The notes under the pieces were generated by a model. The model worked only from the letters and a program-made list of their open reading frames with translations. It was not told the DNA's origin and searched no databases. From the NCBI GenBank assembly GCA_022496185.1, contig WTXG01000007.1, forward strand, positions 124,001 to 188,000: 64,000 nucleotides of DNA, in the 5' to 3' direction. Position numbers and translations under genes: made by a program. This document shows, piece after piece, positions 50,402 to 60,403 of the stretch. Source of the stretch: Multifurca ochricompacta (lineage: Eukaryota; Basidiomycota; Agaricomycetes; Russulales; Russulaceae). How positions within the stretch are numbered: position 1 is the first letter of the stretch; each line of letters starts with the position of its first letter.

Positions 50402-52351
50402 CTACGCTTTGCACGTTAGTTCAACCCCCCCTACCATGGCGATCGCAGCGCCCAAGGCCCAACCTAGTTCAGTTCCATCGATTCGCTTTCCAATCTCAAT
50501 GGTGCGCCCATCGTCAAATTCGTAGCCCAACCGCAGCAGGGCATGCATAAAAGTGAGATCGAGACAGTATTCAGGTCGGTCCAAGAGCTCTTCCATTGCT
50601 TGTTTGTTATCCCCCCACCGCTTCTCCCATGATGGCTGCCCGAGGCAGACATCCGTCGCGAGGTCCGCAATGGAGGCAATAGTAAGGGGACGAGAAGTGG
50701 ACGGTGGGAGTAGAGGGTTGATTCGATCGTAGAAGTACGAGAGCAGTAGGATCTTGCCGTTCGGGAAGGTATCCAGTAGCGACGGCTGGTACACGCCGTC
50801 AAAGGAACAAGGCTTGACTTCACAAATGCTACGTGACATAGATTAGCACCACCAGTCCATTGGCCTTTCTCAACAGGAGAGGAAACTCACGCGTCTTTAG
50901 CCATCACCAGTTGCATGATGCGGTTGCATGCCTCAAAGCTACCGATATCCCCACCAACCATGGTAACATTTTGAGTCGTGGCAGGCGATCCCGCTACCTC
51001 AACTTCTACCACCCGTCGAGTCTCCCGGGCCAGGCAGGGATTTCCGATTTCTGCACCGACGGCGGTGGTCCGAGTAGATGCCATGAAATTGACCAAGCGA
51101 TGCACGCCCTTTCTTGCACGCATGAGCCCATAGCCCAGATACGAATGTTGATACAACACGTGCTCCTTCCCGCCAAACTTCAATTCATACTTGTGCTCGC
51201 CCTCGCGCAGCGCAGCGTCCGACTTGGCCGAATCGAACACTGGCTCGAAAACGATCTGCGTAGATGCACCGCCCAAATCTAATACGGCATAGGGTACCGC
51301 AGTCTTTAGCGAGTCTGCTCGGATTGTGTCCATGAGGTAATTGGCCGTCACCCACGCGTAAACACCCTCGTCCCGCCCGTCCATGATGGCGACGGGGTCT
51401 TCAGGCACTAGGGGGAACGGGTACATGGTGCTCAAGCGCTCCCGCACGGCATCAAGAATCTCAGCGGCTTGCGGAGCGCCAAGGAGGCGAAGTCCGGCCG
51501 TCGCCTTGACCGCGACGGGGGTACAATGGTGTAGCGCCTCGGGGACTGTGCGCACGGCGGTATCGAGCAATGAGTCCAAGCTTTGAGCAGCATCTCCCGG
51601 GCGTCCAGCATAGGCAGATAGGCCTGGATTCTTCTGCACGAACTTCTCGTATTCGTATACGGGCGATGATCCACAGTTATTGAATTTGTAAATGTGAATG
51701 CGCGAGCCCGTTGAACCAGCATCTATCATGAGCGCATATTGCACGAGCGATGAGGATGGGTTGCGTGGAGTAGAGCAGAAGACGGTTTTGCTTGGATCCG
51801 GATCCGACTCGTATGATGATGGTCGAGGATGAGAGGGGTAAGTAGGTGTGGATGTGGGGAGAGGTTCGTCCAACTCGAGCTTGTGCGGCTCGACCATGGG
51901 GGAAGAAGGTGGCGAATGGTCATGCTCCATGTCGACGTCCGAGTGCCCCTGCCACGCTGGAAAAAAAAAAGGGATAACACCTCTTGTTAGTTCTTAATTT
52001 CGGCGCGAGTATCTGTGCAGGCTCACCAGGCACTTTGATGCCACTCCAAACCCTCTGCTCTGGTGGTTTCAAGAGCCAAACGAGCCCAACGATGATGATG
52101 AGACATAGAAAAATCTTTCTCCACGCAATATTGCGCACACCAAGACGGCTCGGTCCCAAGCCACCCTCGAGCCTCTCATAGTTACCACTCCGTGGTGAAA
52201 TCATGAATCGTTTTGACTGGCCACCAACTTTGGAGGTGTGATGGGAGGAGGGTGAGGCGGTGGTGGTGGTAGTAGTAGGACGGACGACGGACAATGAGCG
52301 CTGGCGATGCCGCAGAGAAATGTTAGAGCCACTGTCACGGCTGAGGGGCAT
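50402..52351 (-). CDS. GDA1: Golgi guanosine diphosphatase / apyrase (GDA1/CD39 family)
   Basis: GDPase hydrolyses GDP in the Golgi lumen after mannosyl transfer, so GMP can be exchanged for GDP-mannose. The start MPLSRDSGSNISLRHRQ is cytosolic and basic; a single membrane helix KIFLCLIIIVGLVWLL gives type II topology. Apyrase conserved regions are visible in order: ACR1 IDAGSTGSRIHIY, ACR2 VAVKATAGLRLLG, ACR3 AIMDGRDEGVYAWVTANYL, ACR4 VLDLGGASTQIVFEP and ACR5 GTELGWALGAAI. C-terminal Cys residues (CEVKPCSFDGVY, DVCLGQPSW) fit the disulfide pattern. Three exons, frames intact. The ELGWALGAA form and single N-terminal TM favour the GDA1 branch over multi-TM ecto-apyrases. Confidence 0.93.
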
Positions 52352-52833
52352 ATAAGACCACGGAGAAGGGAGAAGACAAAAGATATTGCATTGTAAATTA
52401 TTATTTTAACAGCCCACAACGCTCGTCACACGTTAAGATTTTATAAACCATCGATCAAAGCATTGAATTGCACTATGCATGTAGACGTAGGATGCGGGAG
52501 GTACGGTATAGTGAGAGATATCGAAGAATATAAGACGGTCAATCAGAGAGACCCAAAGCGCACTAATAATCGGGAAATCGAACGGGTTCCATGCGCTTTC
52601 GTCCTGAATGAGGATGAGGCATATCAAGTCAAGTGAAAGGGGGGTGGGGGTGTGTGTTACGACGATACTCCTGACCAATGGAAGGGGAAGGATGGAAACG
52701 TGAAATGAAAGAGGGGGGGGGAAAGATTTGTTAGTAATACACACGGAGTATCGAAGGGCCAAAAAGATCAGTCCTCAAGACAAACAAACAAAAAAAAAAT
52801 CGACAACGATAGCCATCAATGAGCCTCTATGCT
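52352..52833. other. Intergenic, nothing recognised
   Basis: This interval holds the GDPase promoter side and the 3' flank of the bZIP gene. A G homopolymer (about 52711-52720) and an A homopolymer near 52790 are present. Confidence 0.4.
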
Positions 52834-54441
52834 CTATGCATCGTTCAGCCGGGGCACCTCATGACCCTTATCACGGAGAAGTGCCTCCAGGACGAGTGCA
52901 CGCGCTCGCCACATCTCCTTCTCACTGCGCTCACTTTCTATAGCATCCTCCAGCTCACGCTGATACTCAAGCTTCCGCTTGCGACTCCGTCGAGCAGCAA
53001 GAGTATTTTGTAGACGCTTTGACTTGATTGCATCCTCCTCAGAAAGGGTAGGACTGGCCTCTTCTTCTTCATCCTCGCCTGTCGCCGCAGCTCGGGTGCG
53101 CTTCCGAGAAAATGTGACGGGTAATTCTTTGCGTGAAGTCGTAGAGGGCATACGGTACTTGCGAGGCTGGATGGGTGCGTCAAAAGGAACCAAGGACTCG
53201 GGTGTAACGTTCTTGCGAGTCCCTGTTGGCACATTCCTCCGCTTCATCAATGAGGCAGAAGAGCTGTCGACATGAAGAGGAGAAGCCTGGAGGGATGGGG
53301 TGTCGATGGCGGGAGTTCCGGGTGATATTTTGTACAAATCATCCATATCAGGAAGGGGAAGGTCGGAAGGCGGAAGCGAAGTGGCCCCATTTGCTTTGAC
53401 ATCAAAGCCTTCATAGCCAGTGTTGCCAAACAAGGCGGGCATATTATCAAAGTCACCTGTGAATTCCAGGAGAGCAGGGCTGGTGTAGATGTCGGGCGTC
53501 ATGCCCATATCCGTGTCGAAGGCCGGCGTTGTCAGCAAGTCATCCTCCCACGGTGACACCGGGGAAGTGAGAAAATCGCTGGGATTGAAGATGTCAGGCG
53601 GGGCTAAAGGAGAGCACTTGATCAGAGGGAGAATAGGTGGGGAGTAATGATCGAGAGTACCTGACAACGCCGAAGCAATAGCATGCGCAGCAGCTTCGTC
53701 GTCAGGCGACATAGGAAAAGCCATAACTGGGGTGCTGTTGGGGATTGATGTCTGGTCAGATACTTTATTTGAGGCCAACATTGTCAGGTAATTTGAGCAG
53801 AGAGCGGAAAGACTGAAATCGGGATTTGGCTCTGGTTCTGATGAACGGCGGGGAGTTGTACGAGGTGGAGGTGGAAGAGACTGAGGTATCCCATGATGGG
53901 CGGCGAGATCCGAAGTGTTATGAAAAACTTGATTGTACGTCCGAGGACGATGCGCTGAAAGATTCAACGGGTCATGGTAGGGAGAAGATTGAGATGAAAG
54001 CCCAGAACTTTCATGTGACGATTGCGGAGCACCAGGATAAACGGTTGATGGTTCAGAAATGGGGGGCTGTTGGAAGCCGTTTAGAGGGTGTTTCCGAACA
54101 TGGTGACTACTGTTAAATTGATAGTTGAACTGGTCTGAAGAAATAGCTGAGTGAGGTGGAGAGTTAGGGCCCTCGGCCTGTGCTGGCTGCAATGTGTGCA
54201 ACCGAAGTTTTCTGGGTGATGACGACTGAATCAGCGCGCTGTTATCGACTCGAGACTCAGGACTAGGGATGACGGTCGGTGTGACCGAATGATGAGAGGG
54301 AGATGGATCCCGGGGACCCATGTCGCATTGACGTTGGACGTGAGTCCATGTTGCACGCGGAGACCGCTGCTGCACATCGGAAAGCATAGCGCCACTCGAC
54401 TGCTGAGACGAGGGTGACGCGGTAAAAGTCACGGTCTGCAT
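52834..54441 (-). CDS. Gcn4/Cpc1-type bZIP transcription factor
   Basis: Gcn4-type bZIPs activate amino-acid biosynthesis genes under starvation by binding TGA(C/G)TCA. A single exon of 535 codons from ATG 54441 (MQTVTFTASPSSQQSSG). The body is Ser/Pro-rich with acidic/hydrophobic patches near residues 290-370 (PWEDDLLTTPAFDTDMGM, LLEFTGDFDNMPALFGN) that resemble Gcn4-like activation segments. The C-terminal bZIP reads RLQNTLAARRSRKRKLEYQ, with the basic-region Asn-Ala-Ala-Arg signature in its NTLAARRS form, followed by a heptad helix ELEDAIESERSEKEMWRARALVLEAL. The N-TLAARRSR-KRK spacing matches Gcn4/CpcA rather than AP-1 or Atf1 types. Its own upstream DNA has two perfect target sites. Confidence 0.9.
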   Translation of the reverse strand: MQTVTFTASPSSQQSSGAMLSDVQQRSPRATWTHVQRQCDMGPRDPSPSHHSVTPTVIPSPESRVDNSALIQSSSPRKLRLHTLQPAQAEGPNSPPHSAISSDQFNYQFNSSHHVRKHPLNGFQQPPISEPSTVYPGAPQSSHESSGLSSQSSPYHDPLNLSAHRPRTYNQVFHNTSDLAAHHGIPQSLPPPPRTTPRRSSEPEPNPDFSLSALCSNYLTMLASNKVSDQTSIPNSTPVMAFPMSPDDEAAAHAIASALSGTLDHYSPPILPLIKCSPLAPPDIFNPSDFLTSPVSPWEDDLLTTPAFDTDMGMTPDIYTSPALLEFTGDFDNMPALFGNTGYEGFDVKANGATSLPPSDLPLPDMDDLYKISPGTPAIDTPSLQASPLHVDSSSASLMKRRNVPTGTRKNVTPESLVPFDAPIQPRKYRMPSTTSRKELPVTFSRKRTRAAATGEDEEEEASPTLSEEDAIKSKRLQNTLAARRSRKRKLEYQRELEDAIESERSEKEMWRARALVLEALLRDKGHEVPRLNDA

Positions 54442-54629
54442 GAATCGCCGATAGCGATGGGGAAATCAAGACAGTAGCGACGAGACAGAGTAGAGTGACT
54501 AATGATATTTCGCAAACGGGATGCTCCGCGAGAACGATGGAGAGGAGACACGTCTCAAACAGGGAATGCAAACTCACGGGTTCCAGGAAAGGAGCAGATA
54601 AGATGCCTCTGACAATGTGAAGGAATCGA

Positions 54630-54636
54630 TGAGTCA
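54630..54636. promoter_or_regulatory. Gcn4-type response element TGAGTCA
   Basis: A perfect TGA(C/G)TCA site, 189 bp upstream of the bZIP ATG. Confidence 0.6.
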
Positions 54637-54760
54637 AGGGGGAAGAGGGAGGGAGAGGGGGGAGAAAGGGAGGAGAAAAGGGGGAAGGGGGGAAGGGAAA
54701 GAGATGATAGTAGTAGTAGTAGTAAGAAGGAAGAAGAAACGAAAAGGACGACAACGAGGA

Positions 54761-54870
54761 TTAATAACTGAAACTGACTCGCTCAATAAAAAACAATTCG
54801 AGCTCAGCTAAACGCTGATAATCAACCCGGGCCGTATAAACCCGTAGTGAGTGAGCGAGCGAGTGAGTCA
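54761..54870 (-). CDS. Candidate upstream ORF in the bZIP leader
   Basis: Reading from ATG 54870 gives a 35-residue peptide beginning MTHSLAHSLRVYTARV and a TAA at 54761-54763, ending 319 bp before the main ATG. It is the nearest upstream AUG. Its start codon overlaps the second Gcn4-type site. Whether it lies in the mRNA depends on the transcription start, which cannot be seen here. Gcn4/Cpc1 genes are classically controlled by uORFs and eIF2 phosphorylation. Confidence 0.4.
54864..54870. promoter_or_regulatory. Gcn4-type response element TGAGTCA, overlapping an upstream ATG
   Basis: A second perfect site, 423 bp upstream of the bZIP ATG. On the minus strand it reads TGACTCA inside ATGACTCAC, so it also supplies the uORF start. 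Confidence 0.6.
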
Positions 54871-55252
54871 TACAATCGGCACAGCGCCACATCCGCTTCC
54901 TATTTTTTACTATTTTCCCATGACCGTGCCTATGATATTGTTGATGTGATGACCCATCACCCATCCCATACCATCCAATATATCCCTGGGCATATATCTC
55001 TTCCACGTACACGTACAATACGCTCAGCTTTCCTGGTTTTTTGTGCCTTGCACAGGCTTAGCACAGCCAAGCGGCACAGCATTGTCCCACATTTAGAACT
55101 ATCTACCGGTGCTTCCCAGGGGACGCGCTGACAGCCATCGGCACCGAGTTAGATGAGTCTTTTTCCACAACGCCAACGCCCACATGTACCACGTGTAGAG
55201 AGAACGCTGATTCATCGATACCAGCGCTCATTCCTTTCTCCGTAGACATCGC

Positions 55253-55284
55253 GGGATTGGGATTGGGGATTAGGGGATTGGGGG
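55253..55284 (+). other. G-quadruplex-type motif with GGGATT repeats
   Basis: Five runs of three to five G (GGGATTGGGATTGGGGATTA then GGGGATTGGGGG) with 3-4 nt loops satisfy the usual G4 rule. It lies about 0.8 kb upstream of the bZIP gene. Confidence 0.75.
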
Positions 55285-55742
55285 CAACGGGATGCGCCAA
55301 TAGGCCTTCGTCGAGCAGCACAGCATTTATTACATAAACACCACTCCACACCACATGTCATAATTTCCGGTCCGTTTTTACCGTGCTGCCCGCTGTCCAC
55401 CGCCACCGAAAGCGAAAGGCGAAAGTGACGAAAGGAGATAACCCAGAGCCCGAGCCAGTAGTACATCGTAAGGCATTTGTTTGTAAGGCGGTGCGATGCG
55501 GTTTGCGTGAATAAGCCTCCGCCTGCGATATGGCCATCAAAACATCAAACACCTGATGTGAGTGGAAACACCGCGCCTCGCCCCTCGCTCGCAGCCTGAT
55601 AAATGCACTCAGCCCATATCCTGCCTGATGCTTGGTTGTTGAGGGTGAGTGTGAGTGTGACGGTGTCGATAAGCCCAAATTATTCCCGCTCCCGAGAGAT
55701 TTTCGAAAGAACCTATACTCGGCCTGAACGCCTCCGACACCG

Positions 55743-55781
55743 ACAAAGACAAACAAACAAACAGACAAACAAACAAACAAC
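55743..55781. repeat. Microsatellite (CAAA)n
   Basis: About nine CAAA units with two CAGA/GACA interruptions. Non-coding. Confidence 0.85.
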
Positions 55782-56295
55782 GAACCGTCGAATACACCCC
55801 GCGTAAAAGCGCCTGTGTACAGCCCAACGCAGTCAAGACTCAATAAAAAAGGAATGTGAAAGGAAAACGAGACTTATCGAGTCTTGAAGCTGCTATCCTC
55901 GCAGTTATCCCTTGCATATACCGTTAATCTCTCAACGGGCTTGATGGGTACGAAGTGACGATGCTGCAATGACGTTGTCAACAAAACATAACCACGAGTT
56001 CAAGAGAATTTACCAGTCGAAGTACGCCGCGGCTGTACAAACTCGTGGTCAGCAGAAAAACGCGATCAAAATGGAAATGAGGGATTCACTACCCCGGAGC
56101 CCATATGCCTTATGTCCATGTTCAAGATGTGTAGTATCCAAGAGCTGGTTATTACATTATTACATAATCACGCATATATCGTGCGCTGCTGCTTCTCATC
56201 CTCATCTGTTTGTCCTTGGTACCATACAGGTTCAAACGGAATTTTATTGTTGTTGTCCTCCTGTGCTCTCTCGTTCTCTCACGTAATTCAACACC

Positions 56296-56499
56296 ATGTC
56301 CTCTAAGAAGTGTAAACTCTCTGGTCTCAGTGGGCTGGAATTGCAACTCACCTACAACTCTCTTCTTAAGCTGAAGAAATCCATTGTCTATGAGGAGTTT
56401 AAAGAGGAGGAAGGCCCTCCAGAAGGTTTTGAGCAGCAGGTCAACACAATGCTCTGCTTTGTTGGGGTCAATGGTGGAAGGGCCTCAGGTATGACCTGA
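56296..56499 (+). CDS. Unassigned short ORF next to the left LTR
   Basis: 67 codons, MSSKKCKLSGLSGLELQLTY onward, Lys/Glu-rich, with no family recognised. A second open stretch follows (56555-56854) and ends inside the LTR. The segment's content and position suggest either a small host gene or part of another transposon into which the LTR element inserted (target flank CATTC). Low confidence as a real gene. Confidence 0.25.
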   Translation: MSSKKCKLSGLSGLELQLTYNSLLKLKKSIVYEEFKEEEGPPEGFEQQVNTMLCFVGVNGGRASGMT

Positions 56500-56720
56500 G
56501 CTATGAAATGGCATTCCATTAACTCACTCCCTGTAGTCTCTTAGCTTCTCCAGTATGACTGCAGAGCACTTGGCCAAGTTGAGAATTACATCTACTGGCT
56601 TAGTTGACTTGAAGCCTGATTCCAAGGAATGCATCATGGCAACTGCCTCCCTTGGACAGAATGAACTTTGGTCTTCTGTGAACCTGTATCATCAATTACA
56701 TTTGTTGGAAAGTCTCATTC

Positions 56721-57301
56721 TGTTACGAACAGGGCCCAGCAGCCCTATTTTCTTCACTCTCCCCAACTGGGACCCCACTTGTCCACTGACCCTTCATTTC
56801 CTCATTACGTCCCCCTCCTGGGACCCCTCACATGCATTGCTTCCATCCCCGTGACTATTGTTTGGACTTGTATATTTACTATTTGTCTATGATTGCCCTT
56901 TCTTATCTCCTTATCTTTACGACCGGACATTTACTTAATTCCCTATCAGAAGCCAGGCTTTACGCTGTCCGCTTTTGCATCTTTGGGCCCACATGACTCC
57001 GACATCCTTATCTATAGATGCCCATCTACTTACATATATAAGTCTGTCTTAGCTATGCTGTAAACCTCAGACTCGACTTATTGAATACATCGGTGTTTGT
57101 CTTCTGGACTTCCCTTCGTAACCTTTGACTTGTCTGTCTCAGTGCTTTCGGCACTTTCCGCTCAACATCGTCTTAGGGAACAGCCCCTTCGACTTTGACT
57201 CATCATCCGTATACTCCAAGAGGTCTTGTTGATCTCTTATCTGATACCCTGACCCACGCTGTCGCACAAGTCATGCGGAACGTCCCACACTGGACGTAAC
57301 A
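56721..57301 (+). repeat. Left LTR, 581 bp, plus orientation
   Basis: It begins TGTTACGAAC and ends GGACGTAACA, so the ends form a 7-bp inverted repeat (TGTTACG/CGTAACA). It contains a TATA box at 57035-57042 and a candidate transcript start AGACTCGACTT at 57069-57079. It matches the right LTR over its full length in reverse complement, with 15 differences and no gaps by my alignment. Confidence 0.95.
57035..57042 (+). promoter_or_regulatory. LTR TATA box
   Basis: TATATAAG lies 34 bp before AGACTCGACTT, the inferred start of the R region. The matching box in the right LTR is at 62188-62195 on the minus strand. Confidence 0.75.
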
Positions 57302-60300
57302 CGTGGGGTGTGATGTATGGATGTGCTTCCCTTCCAGCCAAACCTGTTCGTTGACTCGATAAGGTGTGAATTTTGAGGGTTTATCCGATAAGGCCCGCTG
57401 CACTTTCAACAGATTCTCATTGGCAGATTTCCAGATCTCATCCCATTGGCTGAGGCATTGTGCGGTCGTGGGGACATTTGTTGGCTTATCAGCCCATGTG
57501 GTGCGTGGTACCCAGCCCATGATAAGGGAAAATGGGGGGGTTCTTGTCGTGCCATTAGGCCAGGAGTTATGTGCAAACTCCGCTGTTGCCAGCCAGTCTG
57601 CCCAGTCGTCCTGTCGTCCATTGCACCAGAATCAGAGGTATTGCTCTAGCCATTGATTGGTATGTTCCAACTGTCCATCTGTCTGGGGGTGGTAGGCTGT
57701 TGAGATGTTTTGCTGTATGTCCAGAATCTTGCATAATGCCCTGGCGAACGTCGAAGTAAAGCGTGGGTCTCAGTCAGAGATGATCTTTTCTGGGAGACCA
57801 TAGTGTCGATAAACGTGGTCAAGATAGAGCTTGGCTACTCCCTCTGCTGTGATGGACTCCTTGCATGGTATGAAGAGCGCCGCTTTGGAGTAGTCGTGGT
57901 CTGTGATGGTCAGAATGGAGTCAAAGCCTCTAGAGTTGGGTAGTTTGACTATGAAATCCATGGTGATTGTTTGGAATGGCAGAGATGTGGTAGGAGTGAT
58001 GGGAAACATTGCTGGAGGGTGTGGGTGTGTATTTACTTTATTGGCCTGGCAGTCTGCGCATCCCTTCATGTAGTCTTCAACGTCTTTTTTCATGTTGGGC
58101 CACCAGTAGTCACGTTTGGTGAGGGCATAAGTATTGGCAATGCCTGGGTGACCAGCAGAAGGGAGGTCATGGTGAAAATGGATCACCCCCCTCTTAATGT
58201 TGTCGCCACCGGTGACAACGAGTCGATCTCCATCCTTCCACCAAAGACCGTCGATTTCTTTTAGGTTGTGGGCATCAGCCCATGTGTGGCATAGGTCTGG
58301 GTTCATATTTTGTGAGACCTGTGCCCACAGGTCCATGTCATGGAGGCTGACTACGGCTGTGTTCACGAACACCTCTTCAGGGAGGACAGTCACGTGGTCA
58401 TTGTCGTCCTCTCCTGTATGCATATCTGGCCTTCGTGATAGTGCATCCGCCCGCGCGTTCTGACTTCCTGCAATGTGTTTCAAGGTGAAGTCATATTCTT
58501 CAAGCTCTAGGACCTCTCGTGCCACACACCGGCTGATCTTGTGGGGTTCTTTCCAATACAGTAGGTTAGAATGATCAGTGTAGATGACGGTTTTATGGGG
58601 GTTCCCGGCAAGGTATGGTCGCCAATGTCGTAGTGCCTTGACTATGGCTAAGAGCTCTCTGTCCCAAATATCGTAATTTCGTTCCGCCGATGAAAAGGTT
58701 TCCGAATAGTATGCCACTGGATGTAGTACTTGCGAGTCGTCCCTTTGGTACAATACTGCTCCATTCGCAAAATGGGAGGCGTCCACTTCCAGCTCAAAGG
58801 GGCGGCTCAGATCAGGTTGAATGAGTACTGGTTCTGAGCCAACCAGGTCGCGAATCTGTTCAAATGCTTGTTGTTGTGCGGTATCCCAATGCCATGGTAT
58901 GTCCTTCTTTAGGAGGTCATTTAGGGGTTGTGCTATGCCTGAGAATCCTTTAACGAAACGCCGGTAGAAGTTACAGAACCCAATAAAGGAGCGGACGTCC
59001 TTGACACAAGTTGGCGTTGGCCATTCCCGAATTCCTTGTACCTTGACCGGATCCATTCGCACTTGCCCTCCTTCTAGAATCACTCCCAAGTACTCAACGC
59101 TCCGTTGTTCGAAGGAGCATTTTGCGGGTTTGAGGTACAAGTCATGTTTATGCAGTATGTCCAGCACCTGATGTACTCGTTCTTGGTGGTGGTTCAAGTC
59201 GTCGGTAGTGGCAACCAAGATGTCGTCCATATAAACTACCACTTCGCCAGTGAGGATGAGGTCTCGAAAAATGTGATTCATCATGGACTGGAATGTTGCC
59301 GGTGAATTTGTGAGCCCGAAGAACATAACATTCGGTTCGAACAGTCCTTGATTTGTTTTGAATGCCGCTTTGCACTGGTCACCTTCCCTGATTCGAACGT
59401 TATTGTAACCCCATCGTACATCCATTTTTGAAAAGAGGGATTTATCCCGCATGGTATCGATGAGTTCAGATATAAGAGGCAGGGGATAGGCATTCTTTAC
59501 AGTATACATGTTGATTTTCCGGTAGTCCTGGACTGGTCGCAGCTTGCCGTCCTTCTTTTTGATGAAGAAGAAGGGTGAGGCGTACTGCGATTTGGACGGG
59601 CAAATGTATCCCTTGGCTAAATGCTCCTCAAGGAATTCGGTAAGTGCCACTTGTTCGGTTTGGGACAAGGGGTAGACTTTACAGTCTATTGCAGCTGGCA
59701 TGTCGGGGAGGAAGTCAATGGCATGGTCCCATGGTCGCTCCGGGGGGAAGTGGTGTGATTCCTCCTCGGAGAATACCTTCCAATGCCAATGATAGACGCT
59801 TGGCACTACTTCATGATAAGTTTTCTCGGCTTGTCCCTGCACAGCCTTCTGGGCCAGTTCTGATGCTTTGGTGGCATAACATTGACCAGGGTCTTCTCTC
59901 TCTTCGGTTTGTGTGGTTCTAATTACTGGATGTCTGATCGCGTAGTCAAAGCCCAGCGACGTGATAATGGTTGGGTACGAGTCTTTATCCATGGTCGCAT
60001 TGGCCCAGTTGATTTTTGGTTTGAAGGCGGCGAGCCACGGGTATCCCAAGATGAGGTCTTCATCGCCTAGATCCGTAATCAAGAAGCGAATAATCTTTGT
60101 TGCCTCCCCAACCTGGACTTTCAGGTCTGTATAGTGGGTGATCTTTCTGGCACGATTGGCCGTTCCATCAATATTCCAGATATTTTTTTCCTGGGGTAGT
60201 GTCAGCTGCCCCAGGCCCATTGTTCGTATTAGTCGTGGATGAATGAAATTGTCTGTGGCTCCTGAGTCCACTAAAATATCTCGGTCGGCCGTCCTCTGTG

Positions 60301-60403
60301 TAGTTTCAAAATGTACTGGTATTTTCAACGACTTGAATCGACTAGCATACACAGAGGTAACATGGAGTGCTCTTGCCCAGGCCGATGGGTCAGAGCCTAA
60401 CAA
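57302..60403 (-). pseudogene. Ty3/gypsy pol, N-terminal part (PR-RT-RH-INT), with nonsense mutations
   Basis: An open frame of 877 codons (60403 to 57770), then the same frame past two TGA codons to the LTR junction at 57302. Protease: DILVDSGATDNFI. Reverse transcriptase: catalytic YMDDILVATTDD and CNFYRRFVKGFSGIAQPLND. RNase H: EVDASHFANGAVLYQ, DRELLAIVKALRHW and IYTDHSNLLYW. Integrase: zinc site HFHHDLPSAGH and CADCQANK, then ITMDFIVKLP, DPRFTST and YHPQTDGQLEHTNQ, so the DDE residues are retained. TGA codons at 57770-57772 and 57632-57634 fall where the family has Arg (ISD-R-DPRF; EQYL-R-FW), as expected from CGA to TGA change. The frame is -1 relative to gag and overlaps its end. No ATG is needed if translated by frameshift. 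Confidence 0.93.

Larger units (their letters stand above)
54442..56720. other. Upstream region of the bZIP gene and flank of the retroelement
   Basis: This contains the bZIP leader and promoter with two Gcn4 sites and a candidate uORF, a G-rich quadruplex motif and a CAAA microsatellite (listed separately). No AUG lies on the minus strand between the bZIP start and 54868. From about 56290 to 56720 lies an unassigned ORF-bearing segment next to the LTR. Confidence 0.6.

Noticed and set aside
54263..54754. 163-residue minus-strand frame beginning with a poly-Tyr/Pro stretch upstream of the bZIP gene
   Set aside because: It starts from TTG, is built from low-complexity purine/pyrimidine runs, and overlaps the bZIP start in another frame.
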